In this document: positions 16,328-25,461 of the stretch, piece by piece
Numbering within the stretch: the first letter of the stretch is position 1
Layout of the letters: every line of letters begins with the position of its first letter
Program-made: the position numbers and the translations under genes
Origin: Winogradskyella marincola
GTDB taxonomy: Bacteria > Bacteroidota > Bacteroidia > Flavobacteriales > Flavobacteriaceae
Assembly: GCF_029624125.1 (NCBI RefSeq)
Contig: NZ_JARSBN010000003.1
Span: forward strand, 248,001-312,000
Direction: 5' to 3'
Length of the DNA stretch: 64,000 bases
Notes under the pieces: model-generated
What the model was told of the DNA's origin: nothing
Databases searched by the model: none
Seen by the model: the letters and a program-made list of their open reading frames with translations, nothing else

Positions 16328-19261
16328 ATGAAAAAAAATTATGTCTTATTACTTTCGTTGTTCATTGCTTTGTCTTCCTTTGGACAAACAATAACAAGGA
16401 TACCTTATCTTCAAAAAGGTACAGAAACAGGTGTTACAATAAAATGGCGAACAGATATAAATGATGTTTCAGTTGTAGAGTATAGTACAGACGAAACATT
16501 TGCTACATATTCTACAACTAGTGATGCGTCACCAAAAGTTGACCATGAACTTGATATTACTGGTTTAGCTTCAGGAACGGTTTATTACTACAGAATTGGA
16601 ACAGGCGGTAGTTTGTTGGCGCAGAATACAGATTTATATTTTAAGACGCATCCTTCGTTAGGATCTACAGATGCTTATACATTTTGGATTCTTGGAGGAA
16701 TTGGTAAAGCACATCATAGTTCTAATGCAGCAAAAGCAATTGAAGTACGAGATGCTTTCTATTCTTATATAGGAAATAATAAATTAGATGGTATTATGTT
16801 AACAGGTGATAATGCCGATTCTCATGGTACAGATATACAATATCAACAAAGTTTATTTGATACGTATTCTGATAAAGTTCAGAATTCTATAGTATGGTCG
16901 ACAATAGGTAACATAGATGGTAAGTATATAAATTCAGGATCGAGTATAGTAGGTGCATACTATGATATTTTTTCTTTTCCAACAGCAGGTGAATCAGGAG
17001 GTGTAGCATCAGGAACAGAATCTTATTATTCTTTTGATTATGGAAATATTCACTTTATTGTTTTAAATTCTTTTGAGGAAGATAGATCTGTAGGTGCAGC
17101 AATGTATAATTGGGCTTTAAATGATATTCAAAATACAACTCAGCAATGGATTATTGGATTATGGCATCATCCTCCATATTCTAAAGGTTGGCATACTTCT
17201 GAGGGATTACAATATGCTGGTGATCCTGCTGAAATTGAGCTAATAGAAATGCGTGAAAATATTATACCAATGCTAGAGGCGAATGGAATAGATTTGGTAA
17301 TAGCAGGTCATAGTGAATCTTATGAAAGGTCATATTTTATAAATGGTCATTATGGAGAATCAGCATCTTTCGATTTTGCTACACATGCAGTTGGTCCTAA
17401 TGGAGACGGAGATGGTAAGCCAAATGGTGATGGTGCATATAGTAAAAGTAGTGTAGGTGAAAACGCTGGATTAGGAACAGTATATTCTGTAAATGCAACT
17501 GCATCTCGTATTGCTAATGGTACTTTTGATCATAATGCAATGTATTATGGTGTAAAACAATATGGAACAGGTGTGTTAGAAATTGATGGAAACAACCTTT
17601 CAATGAAATTTTTAAATAGATATGGTGTTATTGAAGATAGTTTTGCTATCCATAAAGGACCAGACTATGTATATGATAATGGTTGGCAAGATGGTAACGA
17701 TCCTAATGGAGTAGCTACAGATTTAGAAGATTTAGTTGTAGTTTCTGGAGATGCAAACATATCAGCAAGTACGACATTTAATACAGTTACCGTAAATCCA
17801 GAAGGAAATCTAATTGTAGATCCTAGTGTAACTTTAACGGCTAAGAGTATTATTCTAGAGTCAGATTCTGATTCTTATTCAAGTTTATTACCTTCTTCTA
17901 CAAGTACTATCGTGGGTAGAGCGAGATATAAAAGGTTTGTAAACCAAATAGGTACAGCCGCTGGTAGTGGCAATGATCTTGTATCTTCTCCATTAACTGA
18001 AGGAACAATGGAGGTTTTTAGTGATTTTGCTAACTGGAATAAAAATATTGCAGCACTAAATAATATCAGAGCTTTTGCTCCTTATAATAATGTTTCAGGA
18101 GATTATGAAAATTATGATATTGTTGTAAATGAAACAACACCATTAGAGGCTGGTAAAGGCTATAGAGCAGCAACACTAGATGGTAGTCCTGTTGTTTTTA
18201 CTGGTAATGTAAATGTAGGAAATGTCAATACAACTATAACTGCTGGATCGGCTAGCTCTTGGAATTTAGTAGGTAATCCTTATACAAGCTATATAGATGC
18301 TCAGGCTTTTATTAGTGAAAACGGCTCATTAGGTAATGATGTTTTAGACTCTAATTACAATGCTGTATATGGATATAATTCTGGTACAGATGGATCTAGT
18401 ATATGGACAATTATAAATAATGTACAGAATGTAGGTAAAACTATTGCGCCTGGACAAGGATTTTATGTGTATTCTAATGGTACAGGAGGTGCTGGCAATT
18501 TAGCATTTACACCTACAATGAGAACAACTTCTGGTAATGATGATTTTATTTTGGGAAGAAGTAGTAGTAATTCAATATCTCATTTAAACCTAAAAATAAA
18601 TAATTCTTCAAGCAGTTATAACACTGATTTTTATTTTTCTGAAGATTGTTCTTCTGGATTAGATATAGGTTACGATGCAGGATCTTTAGATGCTAGCAAT
18701 TCTAATTTTTCATTATATTCTCATTTAGTTGCTGATAACACTGGTGTAGATTTAGCAATTCAATGTCTGTCTTTTGATGATATGGAAAGTGTGGTTGTGC
18801 CTCTAGGAATCAATGCTTCTTCTGGTGATAATGTTAGTATTAGTATAAATGAGAGTGACCTATCTGATGATATTAATATTTATCTAGAAGATAACTCAGA
18901 TAATACATTTACTTTACTTAATACTAATACTTACAACTTTGCTGTTATAGAAGATTTAGAAGGAACAGGAAGATTCTTTTTACATTTTTCACCTTCAACA
19001 TTATCAATAGACACTAACATAGTGAATGGTTTAGATATTTATACAAGTACAAATCCAGATTACTTAAATGTAAAAGGTAAATTGGTTGGTACAGCTCAAT
19101 TAGATCTTTACGATGTGCAAGGTAGGTTAGTATTGTCTAGGGAGCTTGAGAGCGGAAGTAGTACAAACTCTATAAGTGTTGAATCTTTACAGTCTGGTGT
19201 ATATGTTGTAAAGCTTAATATTTCTGGCATTACAAGAACAGAAAAAGTGATTATAAACTAA
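16328..19261 (+). CDS. Secreted metallophosphoesterase-fold protein with destroyed metal-1 site and type IX sorting domain
   Basis: A 977-aa protein with a signal peptide (1-19), a purple-acid-phosphatase-like Fn3 domain (about 22-105), a metallophosphoesterase fold (about 110-440), a long beta-rich region, and a C-terminal T9SS type A sorting domain (about 885-977, ending TRTEKVIIN). Compared with purple acid phosphatase motifs, GDxG reads GGIG (D to G124), GDNAY reads GDNAD (Y to D164), GNHD reads GNID (H to I196) and GHxH reads GHSE (H to E330). D161, N195, H281 and H328, the metal-2 ligands, are kept. It is therefore probably not an ordinary phosphatase; a one-metal enzyme or binding protein is possible. 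Confidence 0.88.
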   Translation: MKKNYVLLLSLFIALSSFGQTITRIPYLQKGTETGVTIKWRTDINDVSVVEYSTDETFATYSTTSDASPKVDHELDITGLASGTVYYYRIGTGGSLLAQNTDLYFKTHPSLGSTDAYTFWILGGIGKAHHSSNAAKAIEVRDAFYSYIGNNKLDGIMLTGDNADSHGTDIQYQQSLFDTYSDKVQNSIVWSTIGNIDGKYINSGSSIVGAYYDIFSFPTAGESGGVASGTESYYSFDYGNIHFIVLNSFEEDRSVGAAMYNWALNDIQNTTQQWIIGLWHHPPYSKGWHTSEGLQYAGDPAEIELIEMRENIIPMLEANGIDLVIAGHSESYERSYFINGHYGESASFDFATHAVGPNGDGDGKPNGDGAYSKSSVGENAGLGTVYSVNATASRIANGTFDHNAMYYGVKQYGTGVLEIDGNNLSMKFLNRYGVIEDSFAIHKGPDYVYDNGWQDGNDPNGVATDLEDLVVVSGDANISASTTFNTVTVNPEGNLIVDPSVTLTAKSIILESDSDSYSSLLPSSTSTIVGRARYKRFVNQIGTAAGSGNDLVSSPLTEGTMEVFSDFANWNKNIAALNNIRAFAPYNNVSGDYENYDIVVNETTPLEAGKGYRAATLDGSPVVFTGNVNVGNVNTTITAGSASSWNLVGNPYTSYIDAQAFISENGSLGNDVLDSNYNAVYGYNSGTDGSSIWTIINNVQNVGKTIAPGQGFYVYSNGTGGAGNLAFTPTMRTTSGNDDFILGRSSSNSISHLNLKINNSSSSYNTDFYFSEDCSSGLDIGYDAGSLDASNSNFSLYSHLVADNTGVDLAIQCLSFDDMESVVVPLGINASSGDNVSISINESDLSDDINIYLEDNSDNTFTLLNTNTYNFAVIEDLEGTGRFFLHFSPSTLSIDTNIVNGLDIYTSTNPDYLNVKGKLVGTAQLDLYDVQGRLVLSRELESGSSTNSISVESLQSGVYVVKLNISGITRTEKVIIN

Positions 19262-19284
19262 CTTACACAGAACATAAAAAAAAG

Positions 19285-19316
19285 AAGCTCATCTAATTAG
19301 GTGTGCTTTTTTTTTA
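19285..19316 (+). terminator. Terminator after the phosphoesterase-like gene
   Basis: A 10-bp stem with one mismatch and one G-U pair (19285-19294 with 19299-19308), loop AATT, followed by a long T run. It also lies just downstream of the convergent exonuclease gene. Confidence 0.75.
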
Positions 19317-19322
19317 AACGAG

Positions 19323-19985
19323 TTATAATAATCCAATACGATTATGATTTTTTTCTAATTCTTTTAAGTTAAGTCTTGAGTCTTTATTGAGTTTAGCTAC
19401 TAGCTTTAAAAAGAGTAATGCAGTAATATAAGCGTCTCCTGAAGCTGTATGTCTATCGTGAAGTGGAATTTTAAATCTATTTGCAAGTTCATCTAAACTA
19501 AAATGTGTTTTGCTTGTGTCTATTTTAGTTTTTTGAAATAAAGAACCAGTATCTAAAACTCTATTTTTTAATTTAGGAAGTCCTAATCTTGCAAGAGATG
19601 CATTAATCATAGCAACATCAAAAGCAGCATGATGCGCAATTAAAACAGCATTTTCTATATAATTTAAAAAAAGGTTTATGGCTTTAGATTCTTCAATTTT
19701 TATAAGTTTTCCTTCTTTTAGAAGCCCATGAATCTTTACAGTATCAGCATTAAAAGTATCTTGTCTTAGATATAACTCTAGTTGATCAGGTACTTTTATT
19801 TTTAGACCCTTAATTGCTATGCAACCTATAGATAGTATTTTATCGTTTTTGGTGTTGAGTCCAGTAGTTTCGGTATCAAAAACAACAAATCTAATTTTCT
19901 CAAGGTTCTGTTCTTGGGCTTTTGAAAAACTCTTTAAATAAGCCTTCCAAAACTCAGGATATAATTTTCGTTTAAACCAAGCCAT
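19323..19985 (-). CDS. DnaQ-like 3'-5' exonuclease (DEDDh)
   Basis: A 220-aa protein with a basic N-terminal helix (1-30) and an epsilon-type exonuclease domain. Exo I is FDTETTGL (D37, E39), Exo II is AHHAAFDVAMI, and Exo III is HDRHTASGDA, supplying the catalytic H and D. It is not the polymerase III epsilon partner by context. It starts one base after the stop of the cNMP/CBS/nucleotidyltransferase gene, a pairing that I recall recurring beside acetate symporter and acs genes in Gram-negative bacteria. Its physiological substrate is unknown. Confidence 0.9.
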   Translation of the reverse strand: MAWFKRKLYPEFWKAYLKSFSKAQEQNLEKIRFVVFDTETTGLNTKNDKILSIGCIAIKGLKIKVPDQLELYLRQDTFNADTVKIHGLLKEGKLIKIEESKAINLFLNYIENAVLIAHHAAFDVAMINASLARLGLPKLKNRVLDTGSLFQKTKIDTSKTHFSLDELANRFKIPLHDRHTASGDAYITALLFLKLVAKLNKDSRLNLKELEKNHNRIGLL

Positions 19986-19986
19986 C

Positions 19987-21876
19987 TTAAAGTAATTGTG
20001 AAAGTTTAAATCGCATTTTAATAAGCTCCTGAACTTCTTTAACAGCTTTAAAACTTCGTTTTAGTTGCAAGCGATTTCCTTTATCTAAAGTTTCTAAATC
20101 TATAAATCTACCAGAATCATGGTGTCTAAGACCTTGTTTTGTTCTAAATGTTAAGAGATTTTTATAGGATTCTAAGCAAAAAAGAAATGTGTCTTTGTTT
20201 TGTGGTTCTAATTCTGCTAGTTTTTCAAAACGTTCTAAAGTGTTGTTTATTCCTTTTATATTATGAGAAAGAACTAATAATCGAGCAGCATCTACAAGAG
20301 GCATCATTGCTCGTGCTTTAATATCAAACTGATCTTTATGTTCACCGTTATCTTCAACTAAAAATTGCCTAAAAAAGCTTAGTGGAGGTGGGTTTAGTAG
20401 TGCATTTCTTCCTAAATAGGTTAAAAAAATTGTGCGGCTGTCAATACTTTCAAAAATACTTTCAGATAATTGACTAACCAGCTCTTTATTGCCATATACA
20501 TGCTCATAGTCAAAAAAAATGGTACAAAGCATTAGGTTGTTTTGATCTGGTGTTGTAATCCAGTTATTAAATTGTTGCGACCATTCTGAGGCTGATTGAC
20601 ACCACTTTGGGTTATTGGCCATCATATTAGCTGGGCACAATTTAAAGCCTACAGTTTCTAAGTCTTTGTTTATATAATCAGATAGTGTTAAAAAGTATGA
20701 TTTTATGTTGTCGTAATTTTCATCTTCAACATCTTCAAAAACAAGAGCATTATCTTGGTCTGTCATTAATAATTGTTCTTGTCTGCCTTGACTACCAATA
20801 GCCAACCATGCAAATTCGACAGGTGGCTTTTTACTCATTTTATCAATTGAAAATTCAATTATCTTTTGAGTAATTGTGTCATTAATCGCTGAAACTAATC
20901 TTGAAATAAAGTCTATAGGAATGCTTTGCTCTAAGTATCGCGCTAGTAATTTTTCGGTACGTTGTCTTATGTTTTTTAACTGTTCTGCAGAATGACTTCG
21001 TTTTATTTCTTTTATAAGTGCAGAAGCATTATTTTCTCTAAGTACAATAATATCATGCTCAGACAAGATGCCTGTTAAGCTAGAATTGTTAGTGCCATCT
21101 TTTGTAATGCATAAGTGCGTAATTTTATTTTTTAGCATTGCAATCTGTGCCTCTGCCACAGTTATTGTTTCAGGATAACTAATAACAGGCGAGGACATTA
21201 TACTAGAAACTTTATCACTGATTTTATACTGTCCTGTGGCAATTTTAGTTCTTAAATCTTTGTCGGTAATAATACCAATAGGCTTGTGATTATCTACGAT
21301 TACAATAGACCCTACATGCTTTTCTGTCATAATACAAGCAGCATCTTTTATAGAAGTATTTGCGGCACATGTTACAGGATTTTTAGAATAATCTGCAGTT
21401 TGTAAATAGGTGTATTCTGATGAGTTTTGAAGCGTTTTTACAAAATCATCATCATTAGGATTTCTTCCTCTAGTATTTGAAACAAAGCTAGCCATAAGAA
21501 ATTGGCTGGCATCAACATTTGCTGTAATATAAGTTTCTAGGTTTTTTAGCGAAATGCTATAGACTATCGTTTCTTCAATGGCTTTAGCATTCAGTTTGTA
21601 TTTGCCTTTTCTTAGTAAAGCTCTAAGACCAAAAATATCTCCTTCATCACACTTATCTACCAAGTTATTGTTGGCTCTAAAAAGACCAATAGCACCATCT
21701 CGTACCACATAAAAATGATTAGCAACGGGTTGTCCTATTTCAAAAAGTAATTGGTTATTTTCTAAATAAATAACGTCAACAGATTTTGAAACAGATAAAA
21801 GTTGCTCTTTGTCTAATAAATTAAAAGGCGGAAACCCTTTTAAATAGTCATAAATGCGTTCTGCAATGGTATTCAT
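19987..21876 (-). CDS. cNMP-binding, CBS-pair and DUF294 nucleotidyltransferase-like signalling protein
   Basis: A 629-aa cytoplasmic protein. Residues about 10-130 form a cyclic-nucleotide-binding domain, 165-280 a CBS pair (CIMTEKHVGSIVIVDNHKPIG and SSPVISYPE), about 320-460 a DUF294 GlnD-like nucleotidyltransferase domain with GSQGRQEQLLMTDQDNA, and 480-620 DUF294_C. Such proteins probably modify a partner or nucleotide in response to adenylate signals. It is transcribed with the DnaQ-like exonuclease. In other phyla this pair neighbours DUF4212/SSS transporters and acs; here the same genes sit within 22 kb. Target unknown. Confidence 0.88.
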   Translation of the reverse strand: MNTIAERIYDYLKGFPPFNLLDKEQLLSVSKSVDVIYLENNQLLFEIGQPVANHFYVVRDGAIGLFRANNNLVDKCDEGDIFGLRALLRKGKYKLNAKAIEETIVYSISLKNLETYITANVDASQFLMASFVSNTRGRNPNDDDFVKTLQNSSEYTYLQTADYSKNPVTCAANTSIKDAACIMTEKHVGSIVIVDNHKPIGIITDKDLRTKIATGQYKISDKVSSIMSSPVISYPETITVAEAQIAMLKNKITHLCITKDGTNNSSLTGILSEHDIIVLRENNASALIKEIKRSHSAEQLKNIRQRTEKLLARYLEQSIPIDFISRLVSAINDTITQKIIEFSIDKMSKKPPVEFAWLAIGSQGRQEQLLMTDQDNALVFEDVEDENYDNIKSYFLTLSDYINKDLETVGFKLCPANMMANNPKWCQSASEWSQQFNNWITTPDQNNLMLCTIFFDYEHVYGNKELVSQLSESIFESIDSRTIFLTYLGRNALLNPPPLSFFRQFLVEDNGEHKDQFDIKARAMMPLVDAARLLVLSHNIKGINNTLERFEKLAELEPQNKDTFLFCLESYKNLLTFRTKQGLRHHDSGRFIDLETLDKGNRLQLKRSFKAVKEVQELIKMRFKLSQLL

Positions 21877-21892
21877 GTAAGCAATTTAACTA

Positions 21893-21928
21893 AAAAATGA
21901 CCTCTCTTTAATGAGAAAGGTCATTTTT
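21893..21928 (-). terminator. Terminator after the TonB-dependent receptor
   Basis: AAAAATGACC (21893-21902) pairs with GGTCATTTTT (21919-21928), with an inner TCTC/GAGA helix. It lies between the receptor stop (21952) and the next minus-strand gene. Confidence 0.75.
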
Positions 21929-21951
21929 GTTGCTAAAATGCTATAGGTATA

Positions 21952-24474
21952 TTATCCTTCAAAATCAAAATCTTCATCACCATTTCCGTTTCCAGAACGA
22001 TTACGTTTATTGGCTTGTTGGTTAAATCTGTAAATAAAAGAGAGATTAATTTGGCGTTGTCTCCATTGCGATTCATTGTATCTGGTAAAGAAATCAGTAG
22101 TGGTTGTAGATTGTCTTTTTCTTGAGTTTAATAAATCTCTTACGTTTAAGGATAATGTTCCTCTGTTTTTTAGAATTTCTTTACTAAATGCTAAATCAAT
22201 AGAAAGAATACCATCTGTGTCTGATTGAGCATCTTGCATTGCTCCTCTATATCTTGCATTTGTTTGCCAGTCTATCTTCCAAGGTAAAGTAACTTTTGAG
22301 CTAAATCTTGCAAACCAACTTGTGTTTTTGGCACTATAATCTACACCATTAAAATCTCCTTCGGTTTCAAATTGAAAGAAATTAAAACTAGAATTTAATC
22401 TTAACCATTTAGCAGGATTGTAAAGGAATCCTAATTCGGCACCTGTTCTTTTATTAGTTGAAAGGTTAATAGGAATAGTTCTAATAATATCTATACCATC
22501 TGTGGTTTGTTGACCAGTATTTTCTTGAATACGCTCAAAAGAGTCGTCTTCGTGTTGGTAATAAACAGAAGTTGTTAATGTAAACTTCTCCCAACGTTTT
22601 AGATATCCTAAATCAAAAGTGTTTGAAAAAGCAGGCTCTATGTTAGGATTACCTTGAAAAACATTAGTTCTACTAGATCTTGAAGGAAAAGGATTTATAA
22701 ACCAACCACGTGGTCTGTTGATACGTCTGTTGTATCCAAGTGTTATACTTTCTTCGTTATCAGAGTCTGAGCCATTAAGGTTGTAAATTAAGTTTAAGGT
22801 AGGGAAGAGGCCTAAATAATTATTGTCAAAATCTGTATCTATAGGAAAGCCAAAAGCTTCTACCAATTCTTCATCAGATAATCTAGAGTCTATTTTTCCT
22901 TTAAGCTGTGTGTGCTCTAAACGTAACCCTAACAGGAAAGAAAACTTACCAAACTTAGATCCGTACTGACTATAAATTGCATTTACGTTTTGGTCATAGT
23001 CAAAAATATTGGTGTAGATATCGTTAACTTCTAAATTACCGTTGTCTAAGTTTTCTTGTTCTAAGGTATAATCTGTAATTTCATTTTGAAGTGTACTTCT
23101 AAAACCAGCTTCAAAACGAGAGCCTTCGCCTAAAGGTAGTACATAGTCTGCTTGTAAAAGATATTCCTTTTGATCTTCGGTAGTGGTTTCTTGCTCAATC
23201 TGAAAAGGTTCTGGGTTTTCCTGATTTGTAAAAATGTAATCTTCATTAAGGAATGTAAAACCTTCTTCAGAAGAGTTTTCAAATTGAAAATCTGCCGTTA
23301 ATTTATGATCGCTATCGTCACCAAATTGCTTTACATAATTTAAAGAGATTTGGTATCTGTTATCTTGTTCTGTTTGTTTTTCTCGTCTCAGCGTTTCTTC
23401 TACTATTGCGCCATCATTAAAACGTTCGCTATTATTTAGAGATAAATCTGCATCGCTACCTAGTCTATAAAATAAGCTACCAGTTAAAGAAGAGCTGTCA
23501 TCTAAAAAGTATTCCATGCCTATATTGGCATTGTAGTTTCTATTAAGACGTTCTACTTCTTGGTCTTCTCTAATTCTTCTGTATTCTGGTTCTATTATAG
23601 TGCCATCTTCAGTTTGATCAAAATAAGTAACATCATTAAAGCTATTTCTTGGTGCATCAAAATATCTCCAACCTATATTAGAGAATAGATTGAATTTTTC
23701 TGTACGGAAGTTTAATGCTGCCGAAACTCCAACGTTATCTGGATTACCAAGCGTAAAGTTTAATGAGCCGTTAAAACCAAGTGTTTCTTTTTGACGAAGT
23801 ATGATGTTTAAAATACCAGCTGTTCCTTCGGCATCATATCTAGCTGAAGGAGAAGTGATAACTTCTACGCGTTCTATGGCCTCAGCAGGAAGTTGGCTTA
23901 AAATATTGCTGTCTCCAAAGCCAGCCATAGCAGATGGCTTACCATTAATAAGTATTCTTACGTTTTCGTTTCCGCGAAGACTTATAGCACCTTCAACATC
24001 TACTGCTACTGATGGTACATTATTTAACGCATCACTAACTGTACCGCCAGCAGTGGTTAAATCTTTTCCAATGTTATAGACTTTTTTGTCTAATTTAATT
24101 TCTACAGTAGTCTTTTCTGCTACGATAGTAACTTCATCTAAAGAAGCAATGTCTAAAGCAAGTCCTACAGTACCTAAATTTATAGATTCAGATAAGGTTT
24201 TGTTTAAATATTCTTTGGTTACATACGAGATGTATTCTACGTATATGTTGTATGTTCCTGGAGTAACTTCTACACTGAATTTTCCGTCGGTATCAGTGAT
24301 ACCACCTGTTACAACTTTGTTGTCTGTGGTAGATTTTAGTGTTATTGTGGCATATTCTAGAGGAATATTAGTGCCTTCTTCAAGAACTTTCCCTTCAACT
24401 TTTATGTCTTTTTGAGCATAAGATAAGGATAGGGTAAAAAATAAGATTAAAAATAGAGGTAAATTTAGTTTCAT
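21952..24474 (-). CDS. TonB-dependent outer-membrane receptor with carboxypeptidase-regulatory domain
   Basis: An 840-aa protein with a signal peptide (1-20, ending SLSYAQ), a CarboxypepD_reg-like beta-sandwich (about 24-105), a plug domain (about 120-230, including GGTVSDALNNVPSVAVDVEG) and a C-terminal beta-barrel of the OMP_b-brl_3 type. The C-terminus is acidic and glycine-rich (DEDFDFEG). No SusD partner is adjacent, so this is not a classical polysaccharide utilisation locus. Substrate cannot be assigned from sequence. Confidence 0.9.
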   Translation of the reverse strand: MKLNLPLFLILFFTLSLSYAQKDIKVEGKVLEEGTNIPLEYATITLKSTTDNKVVTGGITDTDGKFSVEVTPGTYNIYVEYISYVTKEYLNKTLSESINLGTVGLALDIASLDEVTIVAEKTTVEIKLDKKVYNIGKDLTTAGGTVSDALNNVPSVAVDVEGAISLRGNENVRILINGKPSAMAGFGDSNILSQLPAEAIERVEVITSPSARYDAEGTAGILNIILRQKETLGFNGSLNFTLGNPDNVGVSAALNFRTEKFNLFSNIGWRYFDAPRNSFNDVTYFDQTEDGTIIEPEYRRIREDQEVERLNRNYNANIGMEYFLDDSSSLTGSLFYRLGSDADLSLNNSERFNDGAIVEETLRREKQTEQDNRYQISLNYVKQFGDDSDHKLTADFQFENSSEEGFTFLNEDYIFTNQENPEPFQIEQETTTEDQKEYLLQADYVLPLGEGSRFEAGFRSTLQNEITDYTLEQENLDNGNLEVNDIYTNIFDYDQNVNAIYSQYGSKFGKFSFLLGLRLEHTQLKGKIDSRLSDEELVEAFGFPIDTDFDNNYLGLFPTLNLIYNLNGSDSDNEESITLGYNRRINRPRGWFINPFPSRSSRTNVFQGNPNIEPAFSNTFDLGYLKRWEKFTLTTSVYYQHEDDSFERIQENTGQQTTDGIDIIRTIPINLSTNKRTGAELGFLYNPAKWLRLNSSFNFFQFETEGDFNGVDYSAKNTSWFARFSSKVTLPWKIDWQTNARYRGAMQDAQSDTDGILSIDLAFSKEILKNRGTLSLNVRDLLNSRKRQSTTTTDFFTRYNESQWRQRQINLSFIYRFNQQANKRNRSGNGNGDEDFDFEG

Positions 24475-24597
24475 TACAAGTGGTTAGTGATTTTGCCTTT
24501 TTAGATGAGCAAAAATACTTTTACTTGCGGTGCATTTGGTTAATCTTATGTTAAAGGAAAATACAGAATTTTAATTTTTAAGAACGACTTATAAAGT

Positions 24598-25062
24598 CTA
24601 ATTATCTTTGTCTTTCTTTCTGTTTTTACGTTTTTTCTTCTTTTTCTTTTTTACCTCTTTTTCATCAAACTCTCCTTTAATCAAGTCTTTTATTTTAGCC
24701 ATATCGTTTTTAGATATTAGCTCTTCTAAGTCTTTAAAATGAGATTCATCAAGTTTTTTTATGGCTTCCTCTCTTTCTAATGAGTGCTCATAGCGAGTTT
24801 TTAGAAGTTCGCTTTTTGCATCATAGTAAGAATTTAGGTATTGCTTTATTATTTCTTTTTGAAAATCATCAGCCTCAAGGGTAGTCAAAAAATTTGCAAT
24901 ATACTCGTCCTTTCGGTCTTCTACTTTTTGCTCGTACTTTGCAATTTCTTCTTTTGTAGGCTCTCTATTAATTATAGGGTTTCCCATGCGGTCTCTTCGA
25001 CTTTGACTGTATGAGCTCAATCCTAGGAGCAACGCAAATGCAAGTAATACTATTTTTTTCAT
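24598..25062 (-). CDS. Secreted helical protein with lysine-rich tail, unknown function
   Basis: A 154-aa protein with a signal peptide (1-19, ending SSYSQ), a predominantly charged helical body (about 35-130) and a C-terminal run of lysines and arginines (VKKKKKKKRKNRKKDKDN). It starts two bases after the ArsC-like gene and is probably co-transcribed. The body has some resemblance to Spy/CpxP-like periplasmic helical proteins, but no motif confirms this. Confidence 0.65.
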   Translation of the reverse strand: MKKIVLLAFALLLGLSSYSQSRRDRMGNPIINREPTKEEIAKYEQKVEDRKDEYIANFLTTLEADDFQKEIIKQYLNSYYDAKSELLKTRYEHSLEREEAIKKLDESHFKDLEELISKNDMAKIKDLIKGEFDEKEVKKKKKKKRKNRKKDKDN

Positions 25063-25064
25063 GA

Positions 25065-25406
25065 TTAAATAATGTCTAAAATTAGTTCTTTAGGTCTTCC
25101 TATTACAGCTTTATCATTATTAACAATTATTGGGCGTTCAATAAGTTTGGGATGCTCAATCATTGCTTTGATAATTTGTTGATCGGTTAATTTCTTTCCT
25201 TTGTAATCTGATTTCCAGATGGCTTCATTCTTTCTTATCAAATCTATTGGTTTTATTTCTAATTTTGAAATAATTGCCTTTAGTTCATCTTCATTTATAA
25301 GGTCTTCAAGATATTTTACTACCTCAATTTTTTTTCCTGAATCTTCTAAAAGAGCAAGTCCTTCTCGAGATTTTGAGCATCTTGGGTTGTGGTATATTGT
25401 TATCAT
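25065..25406 (-). CDS. ArsC-family arsenate reductase-like protein
   Basis: A 113-aa thioredoxin-fold protein of the ArsC/Spx family. The N-terminal IYHNPRCSKSREGL has the single nucleophilic cysteine C10, and ERPIIVNNDKAVIGRP matches the second conserved block. Glutaredoxin-coupled arsenate reduction is the family activity, but there is no ars operon here. It is followed two bases later by a small secreted protein and lies 55 bases downstream of prfB. Confidence 0.85.
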   Translation of the reverse strand: MITIYHNPRCSKSREGLALLEDSGKKIEVVKYLEDLINEDELKAIISKLEIKPIDLIRKNEAIWKSDYKGKKLTDQQIIKAMIEHPKLIERPIIVNNDKAVIGRPKELILDII

Positions 25407-25461
25407 GATGTTGTATTATTCAATTTTTATGCCAATAGTTTAATGTAATAAAAAACAATGG

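Noticed and set aside
21952..24474. TonB receptor as part of a polysaccharide utilisation locus
   Set aside because: No SusD-like gene, glycoside hydrolase or regulator is adjacent.
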